Positions 52,101 to 56,330 of a DNA stretch of 64,000 nt are shown in pieces. This stretch comes from Desmodus rotundus (taxonomy: Eukaryota > Chordata > Mammalia > Chiroptera > Phyllostomidae). Under the pieces are notes generated by a model that ran no database searches, was not told the origin of the DNA, and worked only from the letters and a program-made list of their open reading frames with translations. The stretch is taken from the NCBI RefSeq assembly GCF_022682495.2, contig NC_071391.1, positions 45,413,998-45,477,997 of the forward strand, given 5' to 3'. The position numbers and the translations under genes are program-made. Each line of letters begins with the position of its first letter. Position 1 is the stretch's first letter.

Positions 52101-55100
52101 CACATTTCCCCCTTTTGATCAATATCTTTCCTTGAGAGCATCATCAAAAACAGATAGCAATGTCAAAAACCAGAAAACGATATCAAAAATAGAAAGCAAC
52201 ATTGGTCAGTTAAAATTATTGCTGGTCCCTCATCACCTGGAAGATTCATTTCCAGTTTGTCATGTCCCACGTAGGAGGGAAAGAGATTTTCTTTTTTTTT
52301 TTTAGGAGCCTTAGGCCACATTTGAATAACAACAGTATCAAAACAGAGGAAGACTTTACTGTCATGTTTAAGGGCAAACATCTTCTGCAGTTCTTGAGGT
52401 TTCTCCTATGAAGTCTCATAGACCTTAGTGATCATCTCAAAATGCCAAGTGACCATTATTAGAGTGCTTGCTGTCTTTATAACATCAAGCTGTGCAAAAC
52501 AAAGTTTTATAACAGTAAAAATCCCTGTAATAGCAAACAAAATGCTAAGTGTAATTTGCAGAATAGATCTGAAATGGGGCAATACCTGAGGTGAGTCAGA
52601 TGAAGATATTAAAGAATCATGAGGTGTCGGTGGGCCCTGTATTTAATCATTGGTTTGTGCCTAGACTACATGTAGTTCTATCTTTATTTCACCAGAGGTG
52701 TTTTATTCTAAATACAACAAAAGATATTAACAACAGTACAAACCCCACCTTGTTAAGCTAGAATATGGTCAAGAGCAATTCTATTGTCTAAGATTTAACT
52801 GTACAAGGGAACTTAAAGATTTTTCCTGTTTTGGCAGTAGCCCAAGCAATTTCCTCTCAGATTGTTGAAAACTGTCCAATGATGTATTTATTTATTGTAA
52901 TGCCTGCCCAATGAAAAATTATTTTTTCTAGATCCAGTACCTTTACTGAGGTAGACATCACCAGGTATTAAACATCCTCAACTATGTGTGTAACCAGTTG
53001 CACGTTTTGACCTGTGATGTAGGTTTAAAGATGATGCCCAATGTTGAGTTATCTTCCTAGACAGAAATTAAGGCAAAAGGAAGTATTATAGTTAGCACTT
53101 GGCCTCTCATATTATTTGTGAGATAAGAAGAAAGTGAAAGAAAGGAACTATAGGAAAAAAGGGAAAATTTGTGAGGTGGCAAAGAGCCGAAGTAAAGGAA
53201 CTGAAGAAAAAAAGGGAAAATGAAGATGGAGATTATATAGGCCTGGTCCAGTATCTTGCGTTAGTAGTCCACTACAGATGTCTGCTTCATTTCCTAGTAA
53301 TTTTAAATTTCAAATCCTGTTGGTTGAGCAGTACAATTAGGTATAAGAGCTTTCTTTAAAAGGAAAACATGCATCCAAGATCTTTGAAAGCAGAAACATG
53401 TCTACCTACTCATCGCTGTAACCTCAGTGCCCAGCACAGTATCCACACAGATTTGTAAAATAATACAGTGAGCTGTAAAGGAGATGAGGGATGGAGGGAA
53501 AGGAAGGGGAAAGGAGAAAGAATCTGGAATAGAAGATAGATTATCAGGGTGCAAATGGATGCTTTAGATTTAGCTTAGGTGGTGTTATTTTACAAATTTT
53601 TGTTTCAGTTTTATGTATATACATACATACATATGCATGTGTACTAAGTCATTATGTAGAATGTTATTTTTGCCACAAGCTACAATCCAAAGTTTTGAAA
53701 ACACTAACAATACTGCTAAATTCCAAAACACACTTTACAACTCAATCAACTTCATTGCATTAATTCCAGTGGTTCTCAACTTTCATTTTTTAACCTGACC
53801 TCCTTAGGCAATAGGATACTCTCCCACAAGGAAAATAGCTCAAGATAGCAGTTGAGAAAAAAGCATCTACTATTCCATTCACATGGGTTATTCCTATGTC
53901 CCTAACAACCCTAAGATCTCTGAAGATGGAAATGCCTCTCCCTCTTATGTTTCCCTCATAGTGCTTAGCAAGACATTAGCACATTCAGTAAGTACTTAAA
54001 GGTTGATTACCAGTTGTCCTCCTGAATAATTATACTAAAATTAACAAAAACTACTACTACACTGACATACCAAAAATAAAAAGGGGGAACAAACCCTAAG
54101 CACATAAAAACTTAAAAATAAAATAAACAAATCTAAGTATAATTTTGTATATTAACAAGCCTTGCTGAATGCTACACTGACAGATTCTGATAAACCATCT
54201 GAATCACATTATGTTCTCTGAAGAAATAATATAATCCCTGCCTTTTAGAACTTGTATAGATAGTACTTTTTACAATATTTGAAAGTGAACCCCCAAGTTT
54301 AAAAATTCAATACAAAGGTGTTACCTACTCTGGTAACCTACATTCATGTTTTCAATTCATCTCTGTTACAGATTTATCATAAGGGCATCCTCATCCTTCC
54401 ATATCTTTTTCTACGGGCCAAAAAAACTTGATGCACATCTCTGAATCACAGGGCTTAACCAATAAAAGTGCACTATGTATTTTGGTCTTTGGTCTCATCA
54501 GCTAAAATGGGAGACTAGGGAAATTCAGAAAATGTTCTCAAGATACTAAAGACAGGATGAAGGGCCAACCACTGTCCACCTCTTCATCTCTTGCCTATAG
54601 TTAAACCACCTGGCCACAACTAAATCAACTTCCTGTCTACCCTCAGCACTTACTATATCCTATATGTAAACATAATTATTCTCATTCATTCTTTGAGCAT
54701 TTATTCATGGCAGGTCCAGTGCTAAGTGTGGGCATAAAGTCCCATCTTTGAAACTGAGCCTAGTGGATAAAACAAACATCCAGTCAGCCCATTAGTATTT
54801 AGTAAGTGCCTACAATTGTGAAGTAACTTTATTGCTTTAACATAGACAAGTCGATTCAATTTAAAACTTGTTCCTACCTGTCTCACACGAACGGTTCTCT
54901 GTTAAAAGTACGTTCTGCTCCTGTTTTCCCCTAACCTCATTAAGCCCTCTCTCTCCCTGTCTCTCCTCCTTTTACAAAGCCAAGCAAAAGGCGGGCACAC
55001 ACGAGGCACCCCACACGTCCAACGGGAAGTAACTGTGGAGGAAGAACACGAGTGCCCGGCTGTCCCGGAGCCCCATCTGGTCAGAGCCTTCCTCCCCGCC

Positions 55101-55729
55101 ACTCCCCGCCCCCAGTCTCATTCAGTATCACTTCCCATCACGGGGAAGGGCTGGTAGTCACTGTCCCAAACTCCTCTGGGACTGACTGCTCCCGGGACAA
55201 ACGGCAACCCGCATCCTAAAAAGGGAAAACTCCAGGGAGCTGTCGGGGTGTGAGATCCGGTTTTTTGACCTGCACCCCCACCTCACCCCACACGAAAGAC
55301 CTACTGTGCCATCAGCCAGTCACCACCGAACCTCTCTCTGCATTTCAGTTTCTTCATCTGCTAAGGGGGCCTGAGAACCCTACCTCAGGGGCTCGTGGTG
55401 AGGAAAAAAGTACTGCCTGGAAAGCGCTGAGCGCACACGGGAACTACTCGGGAAAGGTGAAGGGGTCACTCTTTTGACATTCAGCAGGATGGCAAAGCTA
55501 AGGGGGCGCAGAATGAAGATCGGAGCGGGCGGTGGGGGGAGAGGGACTGAGGGAAGCCCGTAGGCCAGGCAAGGCTGACAAGGCGGGAAGCCGCGGCGGG
55601 CAGGGCGGGAAGCGGCGAGGGGCGGGCGGGCGCTGCTAACTGCTCCGGCGGCGGCAGCTGCGTCCCCTTACCCGCTCCCCACTACCCCACCGTCCCCTTC
55701 CTGGCCTCACCTCGCTTGATCACATGCAT
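12983..55729 (-). CDS. RRM1: RRM1, ribonucleoside-diphosphate reductase large subunit (19 coding exons, complete)
   Basis: Class Ia ribonucleotide reductase alpha subunit; reduces ribonucleoside diphosphates to deoxy forms with the RRM2 or RRM2B radical subunit, mainly in the cytosol. Nineteen coding exons read in order on the minus strand join in frame with GT-AG introns and give 792 residues, the length of human RRM1. Residues fall at the human numbers: ATP-cone D16 and D57; active-site C218, N427, C429, E431 and C444; specificity-site D226, R256 and D287; radical-transfer Y737-Y738; shuttle cysteines C787 and C790 in the final residues CLMCGS. No frameshift or internal stop was found, so this is the functional gene and not a processed copy. 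The start is the ATG at 55727-55729, giving MHVIKR. Expression is known to rise in S phase. Five ORF1-only L1 copies and many SINEs occupy its introns and downstream flank. Identity is near certain; single bases at exon edges were read by eye. Confidence 0.98.
13505..13610 (+). mobile_element. L2 LINE 3' end fragment (RRM1 intron 18)
   Basis: CTGGTACTGGCACATAGCATATGTTCAAGAAACATTTGTCAA follows the typical L2 3' end. Ancient. Confidence 0.55.
14152..14340 (-). CDS. RRM1: RRM1 exon 18 (residues 668-730)
   Basis: Acceptor CTTCAG, reads [20 protein letters not shown] and onward to HFYGWKQ, donor CAG|GTTGGTGG, which departs from the GTRAGT consensus at +3 and +4. Asp replaces the human Glu in KMAADRGAF. 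Confidence 0.95.
15051..15216 (+). mobile_element. MER5A-type hAT MITE (RRM1 intron 17)
   Basis: CAGTGATCCCCAAATTTTGATGCATG at one end and AGCTCCCCAGTTGATTCTAATGTGCAG with GAGCCACTG at the other match the MER5A palindrome. Non-autonomous, ancient. Confidence 0.75.
15432..15527 (-). CDS. RRM1: RRM1 exon 17 (residues 636-667)
   Basis: Acceptor TTCAG, reads [20 protein letters not shown] and onward to ACNGSIQ, donor CAG|GTACAG. Phase 0 at both ends. Confidence 0.96.
15778..15990 (+). mobile_element. Ves SINE with long G run (RRM1 intron 16)
   Basis: Typical CCTGGCTCGTGTGGCTCAG head and box B. Near the tail is a run of about 15 G at 15969-15983, unusual for this SINE and prone to sequencing error. 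Confidence 0.85.
16154..16275 (+). mobile_element. MER5-like hAT MITE fragment (RRM1 intron 16)
   Basis: TAGTGGTTCTCGATCCTAGCTGTACATCTGAA at the start and GCTAAGAGTCACTGC at the end, with an expanded A run in the middle. Confidence 0.6.
16614..16749 (-). CDS. RRM1: RRM1 exon 16 (residues 590-635)
   Basis: Acceptor TTTAG, reads [20 protein letters not shown], then [16 protein letters not shown] and onward to LSGEFQ, donor CAG|GTGAGA. The PMPTAST segment binds substrate phosphate. Confidence 0.96.
17830..18360 (+). mobile_element. Probable old L1 3'UTR (RRM1 intron 15)
   Basis: Phrases such as GGTTATCTCTAGAAAAATGAG and CACACTTAGGTTTTTCTAAATTTTTGAACATG resemble old L1 3' ends and are similar in style to 41900-42020. 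Tentative. Confidence 0.4.
18762..18973 (+). mobile_element. Non-autonomous hAT element with perfect 8-bp TSD (RRM1 intron 15)
   Basis: Ends CACAGGTGGCAAAC and GCTTGCCACCCCTG are inverted repeats. Flanking CTCTAAAA at 18754-18761 and 18974-18981 is a perfect 8-bp duplication as made by hAT transposases. The right half is nearly identical to the element at 24739. No coding capacity. Confidence 0.85.
19200..19276 (-). CDS. RRM1: RRM1 exon 15 (residues 565-589 and two bases of codon 590)
   Basis: Acceptor CCTTAG, reads [18 protein letters not shown] then LLKEKIA, donor AA|GTAAGT. Found by continuity, since it is too short to stand out as an ORF. Confidence 0.95.
19810..20300 (+). mobile_element. 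MLT1-type MaLR LTR (RRM1 intron 14)
   Basis: Phrases such as CCAACTAAGCCAAGCCTACACTCCTGACCCAGGAAA near the 3' end are typical of MLT1 LTRs in plus orientation. Solo, decayed. Confidence 0.6.
20310..22800 (-). mobile_element. L1 element, rearranged, 5'UTR to 3'UTR (RRM1 intron 14)
   Basis: Read on the minus strand: a 5'UTR-like start at about 22800 (AAAATGGCAGAGTATATAAA), an ORF2 endonuclease part (fragment [19 protein letters not shown]), reverse-transcriptase fragments, the ORF2 C-terminus ([16 protein letters not shown]) and an old 3'UTR at 20310. ORF1 and other blocks are missing. The plus-strand 171-residue frame over 21425-21940 is its antisense shadow. Confidence 0.8.
22935..23368 (-). 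mobile_element. MLT1-type MaLR LTR (RRM1 intron 14)
   Basis: Minus-strand LTR: 3' end phrase (AGAACTATGAGAAAATAAATTTTC in sense) and 5' end TGTAGTGGGCTGAACTGG in sense. Solo LTR about 300 bases from exon 14. Confidence 0.75.
23695..23916 (-). CDS. RRM1: RRM1 exon 14 (residues 491-564)
   Basis: Acceptor AAAG, reads [20 protein letters not shown] and onward to GSPVSKG, donor GGA|GTAAGT. Longest coding exon. [11 protein letters not shown] has His where human has Tyr. Confidence 0.96.
24121..24270 (-). CDS. RRM1: RRM1 exon 13 (residues 441-490)
   Basis: Acceptor TTCCAG, reads [19 protein letters not shown] and onward to INYYPIPE, donor GAG|GTATGA. C444 pairs with C218 during turnover. The following intron 13 is only 204 bases, the shortest in the gene. 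Confidence 0.97.
24739..24929 (+). mobile_element. Palindromic hAT MITE with about 63-bp terminal inverted repeats (RRM1 intron 12)
   Basis: Starts CAGGGGTGTCAAACTCATTT and ends with its reverse complement. The arms of about 63 bases differ at only a few positions, so a transcript would fold into a long hairpin. Flanks CCCTACAC and TCCTATAT match at five of eight positions, consistent with an aged 8-bp duplication. Confidence 0.85.
25155..27077 (+). mobile_element. HAL1-type element, copy C (RRM1 intron 12)
   Basis: Starts CTTCGAGCCAAGGTGGAGG, ends with ATAGCATAATCAATAAAAC and an A tail. Flanked by AAATTTGTCTCACCA (25140-25154) and AAATTTGTCTTACCA (27078-27092), a 15-base duplication with one mismatch. 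ORF1 only. Carries a small secondary insertion at 26539-26573. Confidence 0.88.
25818..26674 (+). pseudogene. L1 ORF1-like pseudogene of HAL1 copy C
   Basis: Reads [13 protein letters not shown] at the start, a middle part [20 protein letters not shown] and an RNA-binding C-terminal part ([20 protein letters not shown]). Interrupted by stops near 25998 and 26122 and frame shifts. Position 26122 is TAG in a frame otherwise collinear with copy D. Confidence 0.75.
27479..27680 (-). CDS. RRM1: RRM1 exon 12 (residues 373-440)
   Basis: Acceptor TTTCAG, reads [19 protein letters not shown] and onward to EYTSKDE, donor GAG|GTAGGT. The motif KCSNLCTEI places N427, C429 (thiyl radical site) and E431 exactly at the catalytic numbers. 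Confidence 0.97.
28172..28397 (+). mobile_element. Ves SINE (RRM1 intron 11)
   Basis: CATAGCTGCTGTGGCTCAG head, box B-like GGTCTGATTCCCAGTCAGGGC, CT-rich end, and a tail of AAATAAATAAAAATC plus A run. CTCAAG occurs on both sides as a possible short duplication. Confidence 0.82.
28632..28711 (-). CDS. RRM1: RRM1 exon 11 (residues 347-372 and two bases of codon 373)
   Basis: Acceptor TATAG, reads [19 protein letters not shown] and onward to KLYE, donor AG|GTATGG. The split codon is completed to Ser by exon 12, giving LYESYEKQ. Confidence 0.95.
28777..28965 (+). mobile_element. Probable hAT-type non-autonomous element (RRM1 intron 10)
   Basis: Start GAGATGTCCAACCTTTTGGC and end CATGGATTGGACAACCC are inverted-repeat-like, and TCTGGGCCAGACTGGAAGA is a phrase seen in mammalian hAT derivatives. 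It begins some 65 bases upstream of the RRM1 exon 11 acceptor in transcript sense. Confidence 0.55.
29235..29396 (-). CDS. RRM1: RRM1 exon 10 (residues 293-346)
   Basis: Acceptor TTAG, reads [19 protein letters not shown] and onward to KRVETNQ, donor CAG|GTGAGA. Residue 306 is Ser (codon TCA), whereas I remember Leu in human and mouse and Ala in yeast. The rest of the exon agrees with the vertebrate protein. Confidence 0.95.
29552..29639 (+). mobile_element. Short palindromic Tc1/mariner-like MITE (RRM1 intron 9)
   Basis: TACCATATTTTTCAGACTGT at one end and the near-exact inverse at the other give 29-base arms around a 30-base loop. Both ends carry TA, the target of this superfamily. Looks like an internally deleted form of the copy at 29986. 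Confidence 0.75.
29986..30205 (+). mobile_element. Longer Tc1/mariner-like MITE of the same family (RRM1 intron 9)
   Basis: Ends TACCATACTTTTCAGACTAC and the inverse TAGTCTGAAAAAATGGTA, with TA at both outer edges. About 220 bases, no frame. Confidence 0.75.
30434..31143 (+). mobile_element. L1 3' end, unit 1 of a tandem pair (RRM1 intron 9)
   Basis: 5'-truncated L1: ORF2 C-terminal 170-residue open frame (contains [19 protein letters not shown]) then a G-rich 3'UTR and TGTAATTGAACAACA followed by a TCAA repeat tail. Preceded by AAGGTGCATGAG (30422-30433). Confidence 0.88.
31144..31851 (+). mobile_element. L1 3' end, unit 2 of a tandem pair (RRM1 intron 9)
   Basis: Same part of L1 as unit 1 but a diverged copy, ending CTGTAATTGAACAACAATAAAAT plus A-rich tail. 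AAGGTGCATGAG follows at 31852-31863, matching the site before unit 1. Confidence 0.88.
31852..32030 (+). mobile_element. Old L1 3'UTR that hosts the tandem insertion
   Basis: GAGGAAACATTTTGGGGTGATGGAAATG through TACAATAAATCATACTC is an older L1 3' end. Its missing left part is at about 30370-30433, before the inserted pair. Confidence 0.65.
32128..32211 (-). CDS. RRM1: RRM1 exon 9 (residues 265-292)
   Basis: Acceptor TTTCAG, reads [20 protein letters not shown] then YVDQGGNK, donor AAG|GTATGC. D287 and the following residues form loop 2, which relays effector identity from the specificity site to the substrate site. Confidence 0.96.
33015..33280 (+). mobile_element. MIR SINE (RRM1 intron 8)
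   Basis: Core phrases TCCTGGCTCTATCATGTATTAA, TAAGCCTCAGTTTCATTTC and GTAAGGATTAAATGAG. Confidence 0.7.
33584..33725 (-). CDS. RRM1: RRM1 exon 8 (residues 217-264)
   Basis: Acceptor TCATAG, reads [17 protein letters not shown] and onward to GSYIAG, donor GGG|GTAAGC. Contains C218, one half of the redox cysteine pair, plus D226 and R256 of the specificity site. Confidence 0.97.
34430..35276 (-). mobile_element. Old L1 ORF2 fragment (RRM1 intron 7, left part)
   Basis: Antisense L1 phrases (TTGATGGACATTTGGATTATTTCC, AAACAATGCTTCTGTGAA) run through to 35276 and resume after HAL1 copy D at about 37480-37790. Confidence 0.7.
35277..37273 (-). mobile_element. HAL1-type element, copy D (minus strand, RRM1 intron 7)
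   Basis: On the minus strand it begins GGGGACTTCTGGTCAAGATGG and ends TAATAGCATAATCAATAAAAT. Flanked by TACAACTCAC (35267-35276) and TACAACTTAC (37274-37283), a 10-base duplication with one mismatch, and inserted in an older L1. It is the only family copy in the same orientation as RRM1. Confidence 0.88.
35663..36530 (-). pseudogene. L1 ORF1-like pseudogene of HAL1 copy D (best preserved frame)
   Basis: Two long open segments: 36395-35970 ([32 protein letters not shown]) and 35968-35663, the C-terminal RNA-binding part ([53 protein letters not shown]). One frame change separates them and the first 45 codons or so are broken. The match to the L1 ORF1p C-terminal domain is clear. Confidence 0.82.
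37480..37790 (-). mobile_element. Old L1 ORF2 fragment (RRM1 intron 7, right part)
   Basis: Antisense L1 phrases such as ATACCACACTGTTTTGATTACC; the likely continuation of the fragment ending at 35276. Decayed. Confidence 0.6.
37791..38232 (-). mobile_element. MLT1-type MaLR LTR (RRM1 intron 7)
   Basis: Antisense of the LTR 3' end (TTAGTTTCCTGTGGCTGCCCTAACAAATTACCAC) through its 5' part (TTTATAGGTTCCAGAGATTAGG). Confidence 0.78.
38240..38362 (-). mobile_element. Partial Ves SINE, minus strand (RRM1 intron 7)
   Basis: T-rich tail, AAAGATTTTATTTATTTACT, GA-rich segment and AACATCGATGCATGAGAGAGACATC match the reverse complement of the Ves 3' half. The tRNA-like half is missing. Confidence 0.75.
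38613..38775 (-). CDS. RRM1: RRM1 exon 7 (residues 163-216 and two bases of codon 217)
   Basis: Acceptor TTTTAG, reads [18 protein letters not shown] and onward to TNRPQLS, donor AG|GTATGTG. Includes Ser202 in the SPTLFNAGT segment that lines the substrate site. Asn replaces the human Asp in KED(I)NAAIE. Confidence 0.96.
39039..39078 (-). CDS. RRM1: RRM1 exon 6 (residues 150-162 and first base of codon 163)
   Basis: Forty-base micro-exon: acceptor TCTAG, reads [13 protein letters not shown] plus G, donor G|GTGAGA. Too short for an ordinary ORF scan; found by continuity between exons 5 and 7. Confidence 0.94.
39490..39757 (+). mobile_element. L1 3'UTR fragment (RRM1 intron 5)
   Basis: GTACACCTGAAACCTATATAATTTTCTTAACCAGTGTCACCCCAATAAAT plus A tail is the common end of bat and carnivore L1s. 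5'-truncated. Confidence 0.7.
40135..40194 (-). CDS. RRM1: RRM1 exon 5 (residues 130-149)
   Basis: Sixty bases, acceptor CAG, reading [20 protein letters not shown], donor AAG|GTAAAT. Symmetrical phase-0 exon at the start of the catalytic alpha/beta-barrel region. Confidence 0.95.
40412..40622 (+). mobile_element. Ves SINE with perfect TSD (RRM1 intron 4)
   Basis: GAGCCCTGGCTGGTGTGGCTC head, box B GAGTTCGATTCCTAGTCAGGG, CT-rich end and A tail. AAAAGACTAGA at 40401-40411 and 40623-40633 flanks it exactly. Confidence 0.92.
41575..42048 (+). mobile_element. Old L1 3' region (RRM1 intron 4)
   Basis: TTGGCTCAGCGATTCCACT, GGATGTTCACTGCAGCAAAAAATG and a decayed 3'UTR are the ORF2 end and 3'UTR of an old L1. 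HAL1 copy E begins just after it. Confidence 0.6.
42058..43841 (+). mobile_element. HAL1-type element, copy E (RRM1 intron 4, next to exon 4)
   Basis: Starts TACCAGGACTTCTGGCCAAG, ends ATAGCATAATCAATAAAATA. AAAAATGTT at 42049-42057 and 43842-43850 is the duplication. About 170 bases of the ORF1 C-terminal part are deleted near 43318. Its TSD ends 23 bases short of the exon 4 donor. Confidence 0.88.
42744..43447 (+). pseudogene. L1 ORF1-like pseudogene of HAL1 copy E
   Basis: Open from [17 protein letters not shown] to a TGA at 43074-43076, caused by a one-base loss at CTCAGGACATC. The reading continues in another frame with [18 protein letters not shown]. The expected upstream ATG is AGG. 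The C-terminal RNA-binding part is partly deleted. Confidence 0.8.
43874..43974 (-). CDS. RRM1: RRM1 exon 4 (residues 96-129)
   Basis: Acceptor TTTTAG; reads [16 protein letters not shown] and onward to VLANKD; donor GAT|GTATGTA. The human protein has Tyr and His where this copy has Phe (102) and Gln (108), as far as I remember the human sequence. The exon is boxed in by two HAL1-type elements, one ending 23 bases from its donor. Confidence 0.95.
44178..46101 (+). mobile_element. HAL1-type element, copy F (RRM1 intron 3)
   Basis: Starts CTTCCGGCCAAGATGGAGGC and ends ATAGCATAATCAATAATATA plus A-rich tail. Perfect 12-base duplication AACAAGCTTCCA at 44166-44177 and 46102-46113. Very similar to copy E in sequence and in the ORF1 lesion. 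Confidence 0.92.
44852..45682 (+). pseudogene. L1 ORF1-like pseudogene of HAL1 copy F
   Basis: Begins [20 protein letters not shown], coiled-coil-like Glu/Lys-rich part to [10 protein letters not shown], then TGA at 45182-45184 after the same one-base loss as in copy E. It resumes as [19 protein letters not shown] through [11 protein letters not shown]. Lesions later in the C-terminal part are private to this copy. Confidence 0.82.
46545..46690 (+). mobile_element. Possible MIR fragment (RRM1 intron 3)
   Basis: ACAAGTTATTTAACCTTCCCTTGC followed by a short AT-rich stretch resembles a decayed MIR. Weak. Confidence 0.4.
46985..47162 (-). CDS. RRM1: RRM1 exon 3 (residues 37-95 and first base of codon 96)
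   Basis: Acceptor TTTTGTAG, reading [17 protein letters not shown] and onward to KKVFS, donor G|GTGAGT. Holds most of the ATP cone, including D57, the residue whose change desensitises the mammalian enzyme to dATP. Confidence 0.95.
47920..48139 (-). mobile_element. Ves SINE with perfect 18-bp TSD, minus strand (RRM1 intron 2)
   Basis: Reverse complement of a full Ves: AAAGATTTTTATTTATTGG tail, GA-rich segment, AACATCAATCGGTTGCC, and the tRNA-like head at the right. AAAGGTTCCCCTTTTAAA occurs at 47902-47919 and 48140-48157. The full-length duplication without mismatch suggests a young insertion. Confidence 0.93.
48140..49697. other. RRM1 intron 2 remainder
   Basis: AT-rich intron sequence without a recognisable gene; weak MIR-like phrases near 48620-48740. 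No structure stands out. Confidence 0.45.
49698..49786 (-). CDS. RRM1: RRM1 exon 2 (residues 7-36)
   Basis: Acceptor CAG, then [11 protein letters not shown] and onward to MDFVDP, donor CCT|GTAAGTA. It completes codon 7 (Asp) from exon 1. Carries D16 of the N-terminal ATP cone, which senses ATP/dATP for overall activity control. Confidence 0.95.
50170..51110 (-). mobile_element. Tigger (pogo-type) DNA transposon, internally deleted (RRM1 intron 1)
   Basis: The right end in sense is CAGTATCCCCCCTTATTCGT and the left end carries GGGGGTCTTGGAATGTATCTC, both typical of Tigger. In between, decayed transposase pieces are readable: 50838-50575 ([17 protein letters not shown]) and 50551-50360. Only the N-terminal, CENP-B/helix-turn-helix-like part is present; the DDE core is gone. 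Confidence 0.8.
51150..51290 (+). mobile_element. L2-like fragment (RRM1 intron 1)
   Basis: GTTCCCCAGTACCCATACC and CTAGCACACAGGAGGTACTCAATATTTTACTGA follow the L2 3' end pattern. Confidence 0.5.
51650..52104 (-). mobile_element. LTR of an endogenous retrovirus-like element (RRM1 intron 1)
   Basis: On the minus strand: TGTGAAAATAATGTATATGG directly after a polypurine tract, and near the other end CAAATAAATGCC, a poly(A) signal at 51709-51714 followed by GGCCTTTTATTTTTAG. Layout U3-R-U5 fits an LTR of about 450 bases. Family not identified; the left end may be 51650 or 51666. Confidence 0.65.
52105..53100 (-). mobile_element. Internal remnant next to the LTR
   Basis: Begins with the polypurine tract AAAAGGGGGAAA (52105-52116, minus strand) that primes plus-strand DNA in retroviruses. 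The rest is AT-rich with no protein frame; assignment as decayed proviral interior is by position only, and its far end is uncertain. Confidence 0.4.
53101..55479. other. RRM1 intron 1, promoter-proximal half
   Basis: An L2-like phrase at about 53390-53460, otherwise unassigned sequence becoming GC-richer from about 54900. No coding exon or RNA gene found. Confidence 0.5.
55582..55611 (+). promoter_or_regulatory. Pair of E2F-like GGCGGGAA boxes, start of RRM1 intron 1
   Basis: GGCGGGAA occurs at 55582-55589 and again at 55604-55611, 22 bases apart and about 100 bases inside intron 1. The box matches the E2F core, and RRM1 is known to be S-phase induced. In a GC-rich island such matches also occur by chance. 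Confidence 0.4.
55711..55729 (-). CDS. RRM1: RRM1 coding exon 1 (residues 1-6 and first base of codon 7)
   Basis: Nineteen coding bases give MHVIKR plus one G, followed by donor G|GTGAG. The start codon has G at -3 and C at +4, an adequate Kozak context. It lies inside the CpG island, as expected for the first exon. Confidence 0.95.
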
Positions 55730-55990
55730 CGCAGCTAGTGGCTGAGGCGGCACGGAATCGAAACGGGTTTGCAGCGCTGACGCGCCGGCAGGATCTAGAA
55801 GGTTGGTGGAGTGCGAACGGTCGAACTCTAGGGGCTGTTCAGGTGCAGGGAGTTGAGTTGGACCACGGAGCACTTTCCTCCGCAGAGCAAAGGCGAGACA
55901 ATCCGAATCTCCTTCCCGCTCCCGCCACCCGCGACGCAAACGCGACGCGACGTAGCTCGACTGACGTTACTCGACGCCGCCAGCGCCCCG
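55730..55990 (-). other. RRM1: RRM1 5' leader and start-site region
   Basis: GC-rich sequence directly upstream of the ATG. The transcription start cannot be read from sequence; 55.9-56.0 kb is a guess from the CpG peak and a CRE-like half site TGACGT at 55962-55967. The reading frame of RRM1 stays open through this leader for about 70 codons but no in-frame ATG was seen in it. Confidence 0.5.
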
Positions 55991-56124
55991 GCCGGGTGGG
56001 CAGTACAAGCATAGCAGAAAGTCAGGCTCGCCCTTTAATCTCCATGATAAACGTAGGCGGGACTCCGGGAACCACGCCTCTCCCACCCCAGCAGGGGCGA
56101 GACCGGTGGTAAAGCTGCTCTGAG

Positions 56125-56135
56125 GCCGCCATATT
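56125..56135 (+). promoter_or_regulatory. YY1-like box 1
   Basis: GCCGCCATATT matches the YY1 core GCCGCCATNTT. It sits about 400 bases upstream of the RRM1 ATG, in the first copy of a short imperfect duplication. Confidence 0.5.
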
Positions 56136-56217
56136 AAGTATGGGCAGGGCCCCGCTGACCGCACTTCTCACACAGTGCATTAGGTGGACTCGCTTAGAGA
56201 GAACGCTGATCTCTCCC

Positions 56218-56229
56218 GCCGCCATGTTG
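56218..56229 (+). promoter_or_regulatory. YY1-like box 2
   Basis: GCCGCCATGTTG is an exact match to the extended YY1 consensus, 93 bases from box 1 and on the same strand. The flanks GAGTATTGGCAAAGCC resemble those of box 1 (AAGTATGGGCAGGGCC). Confidence 0.55.
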
Positions 56230-56330
56230 AGTATTGGCAAAGCCGAGCCTGGGACGGAACAAAGTACGCTGTGTGAGCCAAGCCCCGCCACTCCCCTCTC
56301 GGCAATGCGTCCTTGCTGGGGTTAGAATGG

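Larger units (their letters stand above)
55480..56330 (-). promoter_or_regulatory. RRM1: CpG-island promoter of RRM1
   Basis: The only CpG-dense stretch in the window, with runs such as GCGACGCGACG near 55941. It covers exon 1, the leader and the proximal upstream region and contrasts with the AT-rich gene body. Within it are two GGCGGGAA boxes, a TGACGT half site, two YY1-type GCCGCCATNTT boxes and an inverted CCAAT (ATTGG at 56233). This fits a TATA-less, cell-cycle-controlled housekeeping promoter; binding is inferred only. Confidence 0.8.

Noticed and set aside
12983..55729. RRM1 as a processed pseudogene or broken gene
   Set aside because: Introns are present, all joins are in frame and all key residues are intact.
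55738..56112. 124-residue plus-strand frame in the CpG island
   Set aside because: Open by GC content and opposite to RRM1 exon 1 and its leader; no recognisable domain or start context.
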